Below, piece after piece: positions 27,681-38,909 of a stretch of 64,000 nucleotides of DNA. Position 1 is the stretch's first letter; each line of letters opens with the position of its first letter. Both the position numbers and the translations under genes were made by a program. The stretch spans positions 2,046,001-2,110,000 of the forward strand of contig CAJQTY010000001.1 in the NCBI GenBank assembly GCA_907163075.1. Direction: 5' to 3'. Under the pieces are notes generated by a model. That model was not told the origin of the DNA and searched no databases. It saw nothing but the letters and a program-made list of their open reading frames with translations. The DNA is from an uncultured Rhodocyclaceae bacterium (GTDB lineage Bacteria > Pseudomonadota > Gammaproteobacteria > Burkholderiales > Rhodocyclaceae).

Positions 27681-28293
27681 GCTCGGGGCGCTGGCGATTG
27701 CACTGGGGCTGTGCGGCCCGGCCGTCGCTGCCGGCAACCTCTTTTGCTGCCTCGACGCAAATGGCAAACACGTATGCGGCGATACCTTGCCGCACGAGTG
27801 CTATGGACGCGCCTACCGCGAGCTTGGCGACTCCGGCCGGACGCTGCGCAATGTCGAAGCGCCCTTGAACGCCGAGCAACGTGCCCAGCGGGCTCTTGAA
27901 GACCAACGGCGCAAGCAGGAGGAAGCGGCGCTCAGGGAAACGCAACGCAAGGATCAGGCACTGCTGAACACCTACGGCAGTGAAAATGACATCGAGGCGA
28001 TGCGCGCGCGGGCCAGGGAGGATGTGCTCAAGTCGATCAGCGCCGCCGAGGACAAGATCGCCGAAATTCGCACCCGGCGCAAGAAATTCGAGGACGAAGC
28101 GGAGTTCTACAAGAAGAAGAAGCTACCGGCTGAAGTCCAGCAGGGACTGCGCGATGCCGACTACGAGATCAAGGCGCAGGAGTCCGTGATCGAAGCGAAA
28201 AAGAAGGAGCTCGACATCATCCGCATCAAATATGACGAGGATCGCCGCCGCTTCATCGAGCTGAGCCGACGCGGCGCCCGGCGCCCGAACTGA
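27658..28293 (+). CDS. Exported coiled-coil protein with CCxD/[16 protein letters not shown] domain
   Basis: Protein of 211 residues. A signal peptide ([18 protein letters not shown]) leads to a small cysteine motif, [20 protein letters not shown], then YGRAYREL and [11 protein letters not shown], followed by a long charged coiled coil to the C-terminus. The cysteine motif recalls the DUF4124-type domain and is shared by other betaproteobacterial exported proteins in my recollection; no function is established. ATG 27658 follows AGGAG very closely (spacing two), so TTG 27664 (spacing seven) is an alternative start. It overlaps the pyrE end. Confidence 0.72.
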   Translation: MALRAITKLGALAIALGLCGPAVAAGNLFCCLDANGKHVCGDTLPHECYGRAYRELGDSGRTLRNVEAPLNAEQRAQRALEDQRRKQEEAALRETQRKDQALLNTYGSENDIEAMRARAREDVLKSISAAEDKIAEIRTRRKKFEDEAEFYKKKKLPAEVQQGLRDADYEIKAQESVIEAKKKELDIIRIKYDEDRRRFIELSRRGARRPN

Positions 28294-28310
28294 CAGCCGG
28301 TATCCGGCAG

Positions 28311-29762
28311 CTAGCCGAGTTTCCGGCGCAGCAATTCGTTCACCTGCTGCGGGTTAGCCTTGCCTTTGGTCGCCTTCATCGCCTGACCGACCAGTGCATT
28401 GAAGGCTTTCTCCTTGCCCGCGCGGAACTCGGCAACCATCGCGGCATTGGCTGCCAGCACCGCGTCGATCAGCGTCTCGATGGCGCCACTGTCGGTAATC
28501 TGCCGCAAACCCTGCTTTTCGATGATTTCATCGGCCGACTGTCCCTCACCGTTCCACAGCGCCTCGAACACCTTTTTGGCGATGTTGTTGGACAGCGTGT
28601 TGTCCGCAATGCGTGCCACGAGACCGCCCAGTTGTGCGGCTGAGACGGGTGATTCGCCGGTTTCCCTGCCTTCCTTGTTCAGACGTGCCGCCAGATCGAC
28701 CGACACCCAGTTGGCGCAGAGCTTGGCCGACGCCTTGCCGGCAGCGGCGACGGTCGCCTCGAAGTAATTGGCGACGTCGAGCGAAGCGGTCAGCGTCGTC
28801 GCGTCGTAGACGGAAAGCGCATATTCGGCGACGAAGCGGTCACGCTTGGCGCCCGGCAGTTCGGGCATGGCGGCGCGGCTGCGCTCGATCCAGTCGCGAT
28901 CGATAATCAGCGGCAGCAGGTCGGGATCGGGGAAGTAACGGTAGTCGTGCGCGTCTTCCTTCGAGCGCATGGCGCGCGTTTCGCCGGTTTCGGGGTCGAA
29001 CAGCACAGTCGCCTGCTCGATGCGGCCACCATCCTCGATGGTCGCGATCTGCCATTGCACCTCGTAGTCGATGGCCTGCTGCATGAAGCGGAACGAGTTG
29101 AGGTTCTTGATCTCGCGCCGGGTGCCGAACTCCTTCTGCCCGAGCGGACGCACCGAAACGTTGGCATCGCAGCGGAACGATCCCTCCTGCATATTGCCGT
29201 CGCAGATGCCGATCCAGCGCGCCAGGGCGTGCAAGGCCTTGGCGTAGGCCACCGCCTCCGCCGAGGAACGCATGTCGGGCTCGGTGACGATTTCAAGCAG
29301 CGGCGTTCCGGCACGGTTGAGGTCGATCCCCGACTTGCCATGAAAGTCTTCGTGCAGGGACTTACCGGCGTCCTCCTCGAGATGAGCGCGCGTCAGATTG
29401 ATCGTCTTTTCGGTCAGCGTCTCGCCCTGGCCGAGCTGAATCGCCAGCTTGCCGCCGACGACCACCGGTAGTTCGTACTGGCTGATCTGGTAGCCTTTGG
29501 GCAAATCCGGGTAGAAATAATTCTTGCGCGCAAAGACCGATTTCGGCGCCACCTGCCCGCCGACGGCCAGGCCGAAGCGGATGGCGCATTCGACAGCGCC
29601 CTTGTTGAGCACCGGCAGGACGCCGGGCAGCGCGATGTCCACCGCGCTGGCCTGCGTGTTCGGTTGCGCACCGAAGGCTATCGAACTGCCGGAGAAAATT
29701 TTCGACTGGGTCAAGAGCTGGGCGTGCGTCTCGATCCCGATTACAACTTCCCATTGTTTCAT
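28311..29762 (-). CDS. gatB: Aspartyl/glutamyl-tRNA amidotransferase subunit B
   Basis: Kinase and tRNA-binding subunit of GatCAB, 483 residues. It phosphorylates the mischarged Glu-tRNA(Gln) or Asp-tRNA(Asn). Signatures: [23 protein letters not shown]-type [28 protein letters not shown] and the GatB/YqeY helical C-terminal domain. Start ATG 29762. A lipoprotein gene separates it from gatA, an interruption of the usual gatCAB order. Confidence 0.96.
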   Translation of the reverse strand: MKQWEVVIGIETHAQLLTQSKIFSGSSIAFGAQPNTQASAVDIALPGVLPVLNKGAVECAIRFGLAVGGQVAPKSVFARKNYFYPDLPKGYQISQYELPVVVGGKLAIQLGQGETLTEKTINLTRAHLEEDAGKSLHEDFHGKSGIDLNRAGTPLLEIVTEPDMRSSAEAVAYAKALHALARWIGICDGNMQEGSFRCDANVSVRPLGQKEFGTRREIKNLNSFRFMQQAIDYEVQWQIATIEDGGRIEQATVLFDPETGETRAMRSKEDAHDYRYFPDPDLLPLIIDRDWIERSRAAMPELPGAKRDRFVAEYALSVYDATTLTASLDVANYFEATVAAAGKASAKLCANWVSVDLAARLNKEGRETGESPVSAAQLGGLVARIADNTLSNNIAKKVFEALWNGEGQSADEIIEKQGLRQITDSGAIETLIDAVLAANAAMVAEFRAGKEKAFNALVGQAMKATKGKANPQQVNELLRRKLG

Positions 29763-29793
29763 CGCGTTGTACTCACTTTTACTTGCTCGCTGA

Positions 29794-30315
29794 TCAAGAA
29801 CAGCGGCCGTTCCGGGTATCGACAAGAATCGGCCAGAGATAGCTGAAGGCGTCACCGCTGCATTTCGACTGACAACTGTTGAACGCCACCGTTACGCCCT
29901 TTTCCTGCTCCCACATGCGGACGACGCATCCACTCGCATCGTCGGTCAGCACGACGTTCGGCAGCCTGGCAGTCTGCGTGAAATTCTTCATGTCGAAGCG
30001 GCACAGCCCCTGCTTAGGAATGGTCACTTCGGCAACGAAGCGCTTGACCTCGGCCTTCGTCACCTGCAGATCCATCGATCCGCGGCCGCCGGCCACGTCG
30101 TGGAAGCTGCATTTGGTGCGCACCTCGAGTTCCTTGTCCGGTATCGGCTTCAAGCTGCGGCCCGCCAGGTGCTTGAGCGGCTGCGACTTGATTCGCTCGG
30201 CCGGCGCTGGCTTGCCGGCGTTCGCCGCCGGCGCGGCAACCGGTTCCGGCAGCGGCGCCGGTGTGGCACAGGCGGCAAGCAGAACCGCCAGCGGTACGGC
30301 GTGAATCAGGCGCAT
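29794..30315 (-). CDS. Cysteine-rich lipoprotein of unknown function
   Basis: Lipoprotein of 173 residues. The signal ends VLLAAC at Cys16, then a proline/alanine linker. The mature part has six further cysteines (TKCSF, GLCRFD, SGCVV, NSCQSKC, NGRC), consistent with disulfides in the periplasm. I do not recognise the family. The start codon overlaps the gatA stop by one base (TGATG), and it ends 31 bases before gatB, so it is inside the gat operon. Confidence 0.75.
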   Translation of the reverse strand: MRLIHAVPLAVLLAACATPAPLPEPVAAPAANAGKPAPAERIKSQPLKHLAGRSLKPIPDKELEVRTKCSFHDVAGGRGSMDLQVTKAEVKRFVAEVTIPKQGLCRFDMKNFTQTARLPNVVLTDDASGCVVRMWEQEKGVTVAFNSCQSKCSGDAFSYLWPILVDTRNGRCS

Positions 30316-31793
30316 CAGACGGCCCGGTCGAACCCGTCGGGATGCTGCACGTGCCAGTCGGTGACCTGCTGATAGCGGTGCGCGACGTCGAGCAACTTCG
30401 TTTCGCTGAAATAGTCGCCGATCAGTTGCAGGCCCGCCGGCAGACGGTCGGCGAAGCCGCAGGGGATCGACATGCCGGGCAGTCCGGCAAGGTTGACGGC
30501 CAGGGTGTAGATGTCCGAGAGATACATCTGCACCGGATCGGACGCCTTTTCGCCCAGCCTGAATGCGGTGCTCGGGCTGGTCGGCCCGATGATGACGTCG
30601 CACTGCCGGAACGCTTCGACGAAGTCGTTGGCGATCAGGCGGCGGATACGCTGCGCCTGCAGGTAGTAGGCGTCGTAATAGCCATGCGAAAGCACGTAGG
30701 TGCCGATCAGGATGCGGCGCTTGACTTCCTCGCCGAAACCTTGCGCCCGGCTCCTGGCGTACATGTCGTTGAGGTCGTCGTACTCGGGCGCGCGGTAGCC
30801 GTAGCGCACGCCATCGAAACGCGACAGGTTCGAACTGGCTTCCGCCGGGGCGATCACGTAGTAGGCGGCGACCGACAGCTTCATGTTCGGCAGGCTGACA
30901 GCGACCGTTTCGGCACCGAGCTTGCGGTATTCGCCAATCGCTGCCTCGACCAGCTGCATTACTTCGGGCGCGCAGCCGTCGCCGAAAAACTCCCTCGGCA
31001 AGCCGATTCTCAATCCGGCCAGCGGCTTGTCGCCCTTGGCGGCGGCAAGCTCGCGGCTGTAGTCTTCCTTCACCCGGTCGAGGCTGGTCGAATCGCGTTC
31101 GTCGAAACCGGCCATGGTGTTGAGCAGCAGCGCGCAGTCCTCAGCCGAGCGCGCCATCGGCCCGCCCTGATCGAGCGACGAGGCGTAGGCAATCATTCCG
31201 TAGCGCGAAACGACACCGTAAGTCGGCTTGAGGCCAGTCAGGTTGCACAGGGCCGCCGGCTGGCGGATCGAACCGCCGGTATCGGTACCGGTCGCCGCCG
31301 GCGCCAGCAGGGCGGCGACGGCTGCCGCCGAGCCACCCGACGAGCCACCGGCAACACGCGCCGTATCCCAGGGATTTTTCACCACGCCGTAGAACGATGT
31401 TTCACTCGACGAGCCCATGGCGAACTCATCCATGTTCGTCTTGCCGAGGATGACGGCGCCCGCGGCGTTGAAGTGCTCGATGACCGTCGCATCGTAGGGG
31501 CTGACGAAATTGCTCAGCATCTTCGAGCCACAGGTGGTCAGCCAGCCCTGGGCACAGAAAATATCCTTCTGCGCCAGCGGAATGCCGGTCAGCCGCGTGG
31601 CATTTCCGGCAGCGCGCAGTTCGTCGGCAGCCCTGGCCTGCGCCAGGCTCTTTTCGGCATCGACGGTAATATAGGCGTTGAGCGTCGGGTTGAACCGGGC
31701 AATTCGGTCGAGATAAAGCTGCGTCAGCTCGACACTGGAAATTTCCCGGGCCGCCAGTGCCTGCGACAGGGCCGAAACGCCGCGCGTGATCAT
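30315..31793 (-). CDS. gatA: Aspartyl/glutamyl-tRNA amidotransferase subunit A
   Basis: Amidase-signature subunit of 492 residues that supplies ammonia from glutamine. The [13 protein letters not shown] motif carries the catalytic serines near residue 150, and [20 protein letters not shown] holds the Ser-cisSer-Lys core. [13 protein letters not shown] supplies the catalytic lysine. Overlaps gatC by four bases. Confidence 0.97.
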   Translation of the reverse strand: MITRGVSALSQALAAREISSVELTQLYLDRIARFNPTLNAYITVDAEKSLAQARAADELRAAGNATRLTGIPLAQKDIFCAQGWLTTCGSKMLSNFVSPYDATVIEHFNAAGAVILGKTNMDEFAMGSSSETSFYGVVKNPWDTARVAGGSSGGSAAAVAALLAPAATGTDTGGSIRQPAALCNLTGLKPTYGVVSRYGMIAYASSLDQGGPMARSAEDCALLLNTMAGFDERDSTSLDRVKEDYSRELAAAKGDKPLAGLRIGLPREFFGDGCAPEVMQLVEAAIGEYRKLGAETVAVSLPNMKLSVAAYYVIAPAEASSNLSRFDGVRYGYRAPEYDDLNDMYARSRAQGFGEEVKRRILIGTYVLSHGYYDAYYLQAQRIRRLIANDFVEAFRQCDVIIGPTSPSTAFRLGEKASDPVQMYLSDIYTLAVNLAGLPGMSIPCGFADRLPAGLQLIGDYFSETKLLDVAHRYQQVTDWHVQHPDGFDRAV

Positions 31794-32077
31794 TCGATCA
31801 CCTTCGGCACCAGGTAGAGGCCAGCTTCGGTTTCCGGGGCCACGGCCTGGAACGCCAGACGCCGGTTTTCTTCGGTAACGCGATCGGCGCGCAGGCGCTG
31901 GGCAAGATCCTGGGCGTGCGCCATCGGTTCGACGCCGTTGGTGTCAACCGCCTGCATTTCTTCGATCAGGGCGAATATTCCGTTCAGGTGGCCGAGGGTA
32001 GTCTGCGCCTCGGCATCGCTGACTTCGATCCGGGCGAGGTGAGCGACGCGCCGGACTTGTTCCAGGGTGAGCGACAT
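31790..32077 (-). CDS. gatC: Aspartyl/glutamyl-tRNA amidotransferase subunit C
   Basis: Ninety-five residues that hold GatA and GatB together. The [21 protein letters not shown]-terminus and the C-terminal YLVPKVIE are typical. First gene of the gat operon, divergent from mreB with 100 bases between starts. Confidence 0.95.
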   Translation of the reverse strand: MSLTLEQVRRVAHLARIEVSDAEAQTTLGHLNGIFALIEEMQAVDTNGVEPMAHAQDLAQRLRADRVTEENRRLAFQAVAPETEAGLYLVPKVIE

Positions 32078-32098
32078 GGCTATGAAATCAGTAAGGTA

Positions 32099-32127
32099 TT
32101 AAAACGAAGAGCTATATAAGGTATCAT
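32099..32127 (+). promoter_or_regulatory. Possible promoter of mreB
   Basis: TTAAAA at 32099-32104 and TATCAT at 32122-32127 are separated by 17 bases and lie 50 bases before the mreB start. The region 32095-32130 is the only AT-rich stretch in the divergent gatC/mreB gap. Match to the housekeeping consensus is moderate. Confidence 0.35.
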
Positions 32128-32129
32128 AA

Positions 32130-33221
<1,092 letters not shown>

Positions 33222-33291
33222 TATGCCGTATGGAGCAAGGGGTGAGAAAGCCCTCCCCTGTCTCTTTCCTGGATCGTGGAGCCCGTGCGCA

Positions 33292-33315
33292 GCAACCCTC
33301 CCGCGCGGGGGTTGC
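33292..33315 (+). other. GC-rich hairpin between mreB and mreC
   Basis: GCAACCC (33292-33298) pairs with GGGTTGC (33309-33315), and the loop is itself mostly C and G. No T-run follows. It sits in the 152-base mreB-mreC gap and could dampen read-through, giving more MreB than MreC. Confidence 0.4.
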
Positions 33316-33373
33316 CGGCGACGGCTTGCCGTGCTGATACTTCGCGCTTCACTATTCACTCTGCTCTGAAGCA

Positions 33374-34306
33374 ATGGATCATCAGCCGCCACCGTTCTTC
33401 AAACGCGGACCGGCGCCACTGGCGCGGCTGTCGTTCTACGCCGCGCTGTCGCTGGCGCTGATCTTCATCGACTCCCGTTTCCAGACCCTGGAATTGCTCA
33501 GACAGGGGGTATCGTTGTTTACGCATCCGATGCAACAGGCGGCGCACGTGCCGGTGGAGTTTCTTCAGGGTGGCGGCAGCTATTTCTCCAGCATCACCCG
33601 CCTTCAGGACGAAAATGCCCGCCTGAAGCGCGCGCAGCTGGACGGCGCCGAGACCTTGTTGCGCTCGCGTCAGCTTGAAGTCGAAAACGAGCGGCTGCGC
33701 AAGCTGCTCGACCTTAAGGGCCGCCAGAAAGCCAATGGGCGGGTAGCCGAGATCCTCTATGCCGCACGTGACCCATTTTCCCGTCGCGTGATTGTCAACA
33801 AGGGGCAGCAAGACAAGATCATTGCGGGACAACCCGTCGTCGACGATGCTGGTGTTATCGGTCAGGTAACACGGGTGTTCCCCTTCGTTTCGGAGATCAC
33901 GCTGATTACCGACAAGGATCAGGCGGTACCCGTCCAGATCGTGCGCAATGGCCTGCGCTCCGTCGTTTTCGGGCTGGGCGACGGCCAGCTCGAGTTGCGC
34001 TTCATGCCGTCCAACGCGGACGTGCAGAACGGCGACCTGCTGGTGACGTCGGGGCTGGACGGCATCTTTCTCTCCGGGCTGCCGGTGGCCAAGGTCGTCC
34101 ATATCGAGCGTGACACGTCGTACTCCTTCGCGCGCATCTACTGCGTACCGGTCGCCGGCGTGGAAAATTTCGGCGAGGTGATGGTCCTCGACCCTCCCGA
34201 TACGACGCCCCTGCCGGCGCAATTGACGACCGAGGCAGCGAGCGGCGCGGCCGCCAAATCCGGGGCCAAGCCGGGTGCCAAGAAAAAGCGCCTGAAAAGG
34301 GAATAG
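33374..34306 (+). CDS. mreC: Rod-shape-determining protein MreC
   Basis: Bitopic membrane protein of 310 residues. One N-terminal membrane segment (LSFYAALSLALIFID, about 19-33) leads to a periplasmic coiled coil (LQDENARLKRAQL to ENERLRKLLDLKG), then the beta-barrel domains with GVIGQVTRVFPFVSEITLIT and GDLLVTSGLDGIFLSGLPV. A basic lysine-rich tail follows. It links MreB, MreD and PBP2. Confidence 0.95.
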   Translation: MDHQPPPFFKRGPAPLARLSFYAALSLALIFIDSRFQTLELLRQGVSLFTHPMQQAAHVPVEFLQGGGSYFSSITRLQDENARLKRAQLDGAETLLRSRQLEVENERLRKLLDLKGRQKANGRVAEILYAARDPFSRRVIVNKGQQDKIIAGQPVVDDAGVIGQVTRVFPFVSEITLITDKDQAVPVQIVRNGLRSVVFGLGDGQLELRFMPSNADVQNGDLLVTSGLDGIFLSGLPVAKVVHIERDTSYSFARIYCVPVAGVENFGEVMVLDPPDTTPLPAQLTTEAASGAAAKSGAKPGAKKKRLKRE

Positions 34307-34310
34307 CCCG

Positions 34311-34832
34311 ATGCAGCCAACCTACTCCTCATCCCGCATCCTGCAGCCTGTCCGCCCGTGGTTTGTCCCTTTCAGCCTGCTGGTTGCGCTGATCCTCAAC
34401 TACCTGCCAACCTCGGCCTGGCCGTGGATGCCCGACTGGGTGGCTCTGGTCATCATCTTCTGGAGCATTCGCGAACCGCGCCGCGCCGGCATGGGATTCG
34501 GCTTCCTTCTCGGACTGGCCATGGACGTCGCCGATGCCAGCCTGATGGGACAGCACGCGCTGGCCTATGTTCTGGCGTCCTACGCGGCTTTCTCGCTGTC
34601 GCGCCGCGTCCTGTGGTTTCCGCTCGGCTTGCAGGCCCTGCATGTCCTGCCCCTGCTGCTGATCGTGCAGCTTGTGCAGTTCGGCGTGCGCGCCATGCCG
34701 GGGGTCGATCTGCCGGGCCTGACGTACTTTATCGGACCCTTTGTCGGCGCACTGCTGTGGTGGCCTCTGACCTTTATGCTGCTGTTGCCGCAGTATCAAC
34801 CGTTAGACCGTGACGCCAACCGGCCCATCTGA
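34311..34832 (+). CDS. mreD: Rod-shape-determining protein MreD
   Basis: Inner-membrane protein of 173 residues with five or six hydrophobic segments. RPWFVPFSLLVALILNYLP and GMGFGFLLGLAMDVADASLMG resemble MreD. It works with MreC in the elongasome. Four bases after mreC. Confidence 0.93.
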   Translation: MQPTYSSSRILQPVRPWFVPFSLLVALILNYLPTSAWPWMPDWVALVIIFWSIREPRRAGMGFGFLLGLAMDVADASLMGQHALAYVLASYAAFSLSRRVLWFPLGLQALHVLPLLLIVQLVQFGVRAMPGVDLPGLTYFIGPFVGALLWWPLTFMLLLPQYQPLDRDANRPI

Positions 34833-34843
34833 GGTAACCCCCC

Positions 34844-36745
34844 TTGAGCAACCGGCACTCGCGACTGAACACGCAGGACAATGAGCTGGACCGCTTCCGC
34901 TTCCGCGTCACCATTGCCGCCGGCGCGGTGGTGCTGGCCTTTGCCATCCTGATCGGACGTTTTGTCTACCTGCAGATATTCCAGCACGATTACTACACGA
35001 CACGGGCCGAAGACAACCGCATATCGCTGATCCCGATCGCGCCCAACCGTGGGATCATCGTTGATCGCAACGGCACGGTAATGGCGCGCAATTACTCCGC
35101 CTTCACCCTCGAGATCACGCCGTCGAAGATCGATGATCTCGAGGCGACGATCGAACGCGTCGGCCAACTGATCGAGATTCTTCCCAAGGACAAACGCCGC
35201 TTTCGCAAACTGCTCGACGAGAGCAAGTCGTTCGAAAGCCTGCCGATCCGCACACGACTGAGCGACGAGGAAGTCGCCCGCTTCGCCGTCAACCGCTACC
35301 TTTTCCCCGGTGTCGAAGTCAAGGCGCGACTGTTCCGGCAGTACCCGCTCGGCACCATGGCTTCGCACGTCCTTGGCTACATCAATCGCATCAACAAGGC
35401 CGACCTTGCAGCCATCGAGGAAAAAGAGCAAGGCGCCAACTACAAGGGTACCGACCATATCGGCAAGACGGGCCTGGAGCAGAAGTACGAGTTCCAGCTG
35501 CACGGCGAGGCCGGCTACGAGGAAGTCGAGATCGACGCCGGCGGTCGGGCGGTGCGCAGCCTGGCGAGGACCGCGCCGGTGTCCGGCAACGACCTGACGC
35601 TGACGCTCGACACGCGCCTGCAGGAGATCACCGAGAAGGCCTTTGGCGACCGTCGCGGCGCGCTGGTCGCCATCGAGCCGTCGACCGGCGGCATCCTGGC
35701 GCTGGTGTCGACGCCGACCTTCGACCCGAATCTCTTTGTCGACGGCATCCGCACCGAGGACTGGGACCAGCTCAACAACTCGCCGGATCGGCCGATGGTC
35801 AACCGGGCGCTGAACGGCGCCTATCCGCCGGGTTCCACGTTCAAGCCCTTCATGGCGCTTGCCGCGCTCGAACTCGGCAAGCGCACGCCGGGGCAGTCGA
35901 TTTTCGATCCCGGCTTCTTCGTTTTCGGCGGCCACACCTTCCGCGACGACAAGAAAGGCGGCCACGGGCACGTCGACATGTACCACTCCATCGTTCACTC
36001 GTGCGACACCTACTACTACATGCTCGCCAACGACATGGGCATCGACAACATCGCCCGCTTCATGGGTCAGCTGGGGCTCGGCAGCAGAACGGGGGTGGAC
36101 ATCGAAGGCGAGTCGGAAGGCGTCCTGCCGTCACAGGAGTGGAAGAAGCGCCGCTTCCGGCGGCCGGAACAGCAAAAATGGTTCGCCGGCGAAACCATCT
36201 CGATCGGCATCGGCCAGGGCTACAACGCCTACACGCCGATCCAGCTGGCCCAGGCCATGGCGGCGATAGCCAATAACGGCGTCATGTACCGCCCGCACCT
36301 GGTCAAATACATCACCGACAGCAAAACCGGTGAAAAGACCATGATCGAACCGGAACCCCTGCGCACGCTGCCGTGGAAGCCGCAAAATATCGAAATCATC
36401 AAGAAGGCGATGATCGGTGTCAACAAGGAGGGCACTGGCGCGCGCGCTTTCGCCGGTGCCGAGTACGTCTCGGGCGGCAAGACCGGAACGGCGCAGGTGT
36501 TCAGCCTCAAGGGGGGCGACTACCGGGCCAGCCGGCTCAGGCAGGAATTGCGCGACCACGCGCTTTTCATCGCCTTCGCGCCGGCGGAACAGCCTAAAAT
36601 CGCCCTCGCCGTGCTCGTCGAAAACGGCGGCTTTGGCGCGCAGTCGGCGGCGCCGATCGCGCGCATGGTGCTCGACTACTACCTGCTGGGCAAACGGCCC
36701 AAAGGCCCGGCCAAGGACGACGATGCGCCGGAAGAGGAGGAATAG
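34844..36745 (+). CDS. mrdA: Penicillin-binding protein 2 (elongasome transpeptidase)
   Basis: Class B PBP of 633 residues. One N-terminal membrane segment, a dimerisation domain (NRGIIVDRNGTVMARNYSAF), and the transpeptidase domain with the nucleophile in GSTFKP, the second motif SCD, and KTGTAQ. It cross-links peptidoglycan in elongation. The start is TTG 34844 (SNRHSRL), with GAGGT eight bases upstream; there is no ATG that would keep the N-terminal segment. A run of acidic residues ends the protein. Confidence 0.96.
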   Translation: MSNRHSRLNTQDNELDRFRFRVTIAAGAVVLAFAILIGRFVYLQIFQHDYYTTRAEDNRISLIPIAPNRGIIVDRNGTVMARNYSAFTLEITPSKIDDLEATIERVGQLIEILPKDKRRFRKLLDESKSFESLPIRTRLSDEEVARFAVNRYLFPGVEVKARLFRQYPLGTMASHVLGYINRINKADLAAIEEKEQGANYKGTDHIGKTGLEQKYEFQLHGEAGYEEVEIDAGGRAVRSLARTAPVSGNDLTLTLDTRLQEITEKAFGDRRGALVAIEPSTGGILALVSTPTFDPNLFVDGIRTEDWDQLNNSPDRPMVNRALNGAYPPGSTFKPFMALAALELGKRTPGQSIFDPGFFVFGGHTFRDDKKGGHGHVDMYHSIVHSCDTYYYMLANDMGIDNIARFMGQLGLGSRTGVDIEGESEGVLPSQEWKKRRFRRPEQQKWFAGETISIGIGQGYNAYTPIQLAQAMAAIANNGVMYRPHLVKYITDSKTGEKTMIEPEPLRTLPWKPQNIEIIKKAMIGVNKEGTGARAFAGAEYVSGGKTGTAQVFSLKGGDYRASRLRQELRDHALFIAFAPAEQPKIALAVLVENGGFGAQSAAPIARMVLDYYLLGKRPKGPAKDDDAPEEEE

Positions 36746-36748
36746 GCG

Positions 36749-37855
36749 ATGTTCCAGCAATTGCTCCACCGTTCCTGGGTTCGCCTGGTCGAGCATCTCG
36801 ACGGCCCGCTGTTGCTGATTACCTGTCTGCTGATGGCCGCCGGGCTGATCACGGTGTATAGCGCCACCTACGACTCCAACAACCGGGCGCTGGGTCAGGT
36901 GCTCAACTTGTCGGTCGGCCTCGCCGCGATGTGGGCCGTCGCTCAGCTGCCACCGCAGAAACTGATGCGCTTCGCCGTGCCGCTCTACATCCTCGGCATC
37001 GTCCTGCTGATCCTGGTGTTTCTGATCGGCGTCAAGGTCAACGGCGCCCGGCGCTGGTTGCCGCTCGGCTTCACCCGCATCCAGCCGTCCGAAATCCTCA
37101 AGATCGCGATGCCGCTGATGCTGGCGTGGTATTTCCACAAATACGAAGCGACGCTGAAGATGCGTCACTACGTCGTCGCCGGTCTGTTGCTGCTCGTTCC
37201 TTTCGGCCTGATCGCCAAGCAGCCCGACCTCGGCACGGCGATCCTGGTCGGCGCGGCGGGTTTCTACGTCATTTTCTTTGCCGGACTGCCGTGGAAGGTC
37301 ATCATCGGCATGATCGTCGCCGGCGCCAGCGCCGCGCCGTTTGTCTGGACCATGCTGCACGGTTACCAGCGCAAGCGGATTCTGACGCTGATCGACCCGA
37401 GCACCGACCCGCTCGGCGCCGGGTATCACATCATCCAGTCGACGATCGCCATCGGCTCCGGCGGCGCGTTCGGAAAAGGCTGGCTCGAAGGCACCCAGAC
37501 CCACCTCGAGTTCATCCCGGAACGTCACACCGACTTCATTTTTGCCGTTTTTTCGGAGGAACACGGGCTGCTCGGCAACAGCATTCTGGTCGTCCTCTAT
37601 CTGATGCTGATCGCCCGCGGCCTGATGATCACGGCCAACGCCTCGACGCTTTTCGCGCGCGTCCTGGGCGGATCGATCACCCTCAGCTTCTTCACCTATG
37701 CAATCGTCAACATGGGCATGGTCAGCGGCATCCTGCCGGTGGTTGGCGTCCCGCTGCCCTTCATGAGCTATGGCGGTACCGCGCTGGTGACGCTGTTTAT
37801 CGGTCTTGGCATTCTCATGAGCATCCAGTCGCACCGGATGCTGGTGAAGCAGTAG
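36749..37855 (+). CDS. rodA: RodA peptidoglycan polymerase (SEDS family)
   Basis: SEDS glycosyltransferase of 368 residues with about ten membrane segments. Signatures: NGARRWLPLGFTRIQPSEIL, KQPDLGTAILVG, HLEFIPERHTDFIFAVFSEE and GVPLPFMSYGGTALV. It works with PBP2 in lateral wall synthesis. Four bases after mrdA. GAGGAGGAA lies upstream of ATG 36749. Confidence 0.96.
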   Translation: MFQQLLHRSWVRLVEHLDGPLLLITCLLMAAGLITVYSATYDSNNRALGQVLNLSVGLAAMWAVAQLPPQKLMRFAVPLYILGIVLLILVFLIGVKVNGARRWLPLGFTRIQPSEILKIAMPLMLAWYFHKYEATLKMRHYVVAGLLLLVPFGLIAKQPDLGTAILVGAAGFYVIFFAGLPWKVIIGMIVAGASAAPFVWTMLHGYQRKRILTLIDPSTDPLGAGYHIIQSTIAIGSGGAFGKGWLEGTQTHLEFIPERHTDFIFAVFSEEHGLLGNSILVVLYLMLIARGLMITANASTLFARVLGGSITLSFFTYAIVNMGMVSGILPVVGVPLPFMSYGGTALVTLFIGLGILMSIQSHRMLVKQ

Positions 37856-37866
37856 GCGCGCGATCA

Positions 37867-38883
37867 ATGCGTGAGAAATGGAAGTTCCCGCGGCCAAGCT
37901 CGCTATCGGTGCTGCTCCTGCTGGCGGCCTGCGGCGGACAGCCAGCGCGCGTCATCGAGCCGGAACCGAGAGCCGCTGCCGACGCCGCTTCCGGAACATC
38001 GCCGGCCAGCCCGGCGCGCAAAGCCTCGATAACGCAAAAACGCGGCGGCGGATATTACAAGGACGACGGTCCGGGTGACGACATCCCGGACAACCTGGAC
38101 GACATCCCGGACGCCCAGCCGCGTCTCGAACCGCTGCATCGCTTTGCCAACAAACCTTACGTCGTGCTCGGAAAATCCTACGTGCCCGACACCAGCCTGA
38201 GGCCGCTCAGGCAACGCGGCATCGCCAGTTGGTACGGAAAAAAATTCCATGGCCAGAAGACCTCGATCGGCGAGCGCTACGACATGTTCGCGATGACCGC
38301 GGCGCACCCGACGCTGGCCATTCCGTCGTATGTCCGGGTGAGCAACGTGAGCAGCGGCAAGTCCGTTGTCGTGCGCGTGACCGACCGCGGACCCTTCCAC
38401 GCCGGCCGCATCATTGACCTTTCCTATGCCGCAGCGTACCGCCTCGGCTACGTCAATAACGGCAGTACCCAGGTCGAAGTCGAAGCCATTGTACCCGCCG
38501 CCGATGCAACGACCCTCAGCTACGCCCAGGTCAAACCGCCGCCGGCGTCCGCCAGGCCTTCGGCACCGAACTACGCTGCCGGAGGCGACGAAATCGAAAT
38601 GCTGGTGGAACGGCTGGCGGCCAGCGAGACGCCGACAGCGCCTGTCGGCCAGCAAGGGATATTCCTTCAGCTCGGCGCCTTTTCCAATGCTGACAACGCC
38701 GAGACCCTGCGCTCACATTTGTCGCGCGAACTGGACTGGATCAGCGAAGGACTCCAGGTCAACGCCAGCGGTGGCGTCTATCGCCTGCATCTCGGCCCGT
38801 ATGCCAGCCGCGCCGACGCCGAGAAGGTGGCCGAAAAGATTCGGCTCGCGCACGGCTACAAGCCGGCCTTCGTTACGCGCTGA
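37867..38883 (+). CDS. rlpA: RlpA septal-ring lytic transglycosylase-type lipoprotein
   Basis: Lipoprotein of 338 residues with lipobox LLAAC at Cys22. A disordered linker with an acidic stretch (GDDIPDNLDDIPDAQPRLEP) precedes the double-psi beta-barrel (GIASWYGKKFHGQKTSIGER, then VTDRGPFHAGRIIDLS) and a C-terminal SPOR domain (GIFLQLGAFSNADNAETLRS, about 265-335). SPOR binds denuded glycan at division sites. The family includes glycan hydrolases acting on such glycan. Start ATG 37867; the same frame is open for 936 bases upstream through rodA, which is a shadow. Confidence 0.93.
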   Translation: MREKWKFPRPSSLSVLLLLAACGGQPARVIEPEPRAAADAASGTSPASPARKASITQKRGGGYYKDDGPGDDIPDNLDDIPDAQPRLEPLHRFANKPYVVLGKSYVPDTSLRPLRQRGIASWYGKKFHGQKTSIGERYDMFAMTAAHPTLAIPSYVRVSNVSSGKSVVVRVTDRGPFHAGRIIDLSYAAAYRLGYVNNGSTQVEVEAIVPAADATTLSYAQVKPPPASARPSAPNYAAGGDEIEMLVERLAASETPTAPVGQQGIFLQLGAFSNADNAETLRSHLSRELDWISEGLQVNASGGVYRLHLGPYASRADAEKVAEKIRLAHGYKPAFVTR

Positions 38884-38909
38884 CCTGACCCAGGGCCGTC
38901 GGCGCTTCC

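Noticed and set aside
33222-33373. Small gene between mreB and mreC
   Set aside because: No start with a ribosome-binding site and no credible frame; only the hairpin was found.
36931-37866. 312-codon extension of rlpA through rodA
   Set aside because: It is just an open alternative frame of rodA. The RlpA lipoprotein signal starts at ATG 37867.
36131-37897. 588-codon open frame antisense to mrdA/rodA
   Set aside because: Shadow of two certain genes; composition typical of antisense GC-rich frames.
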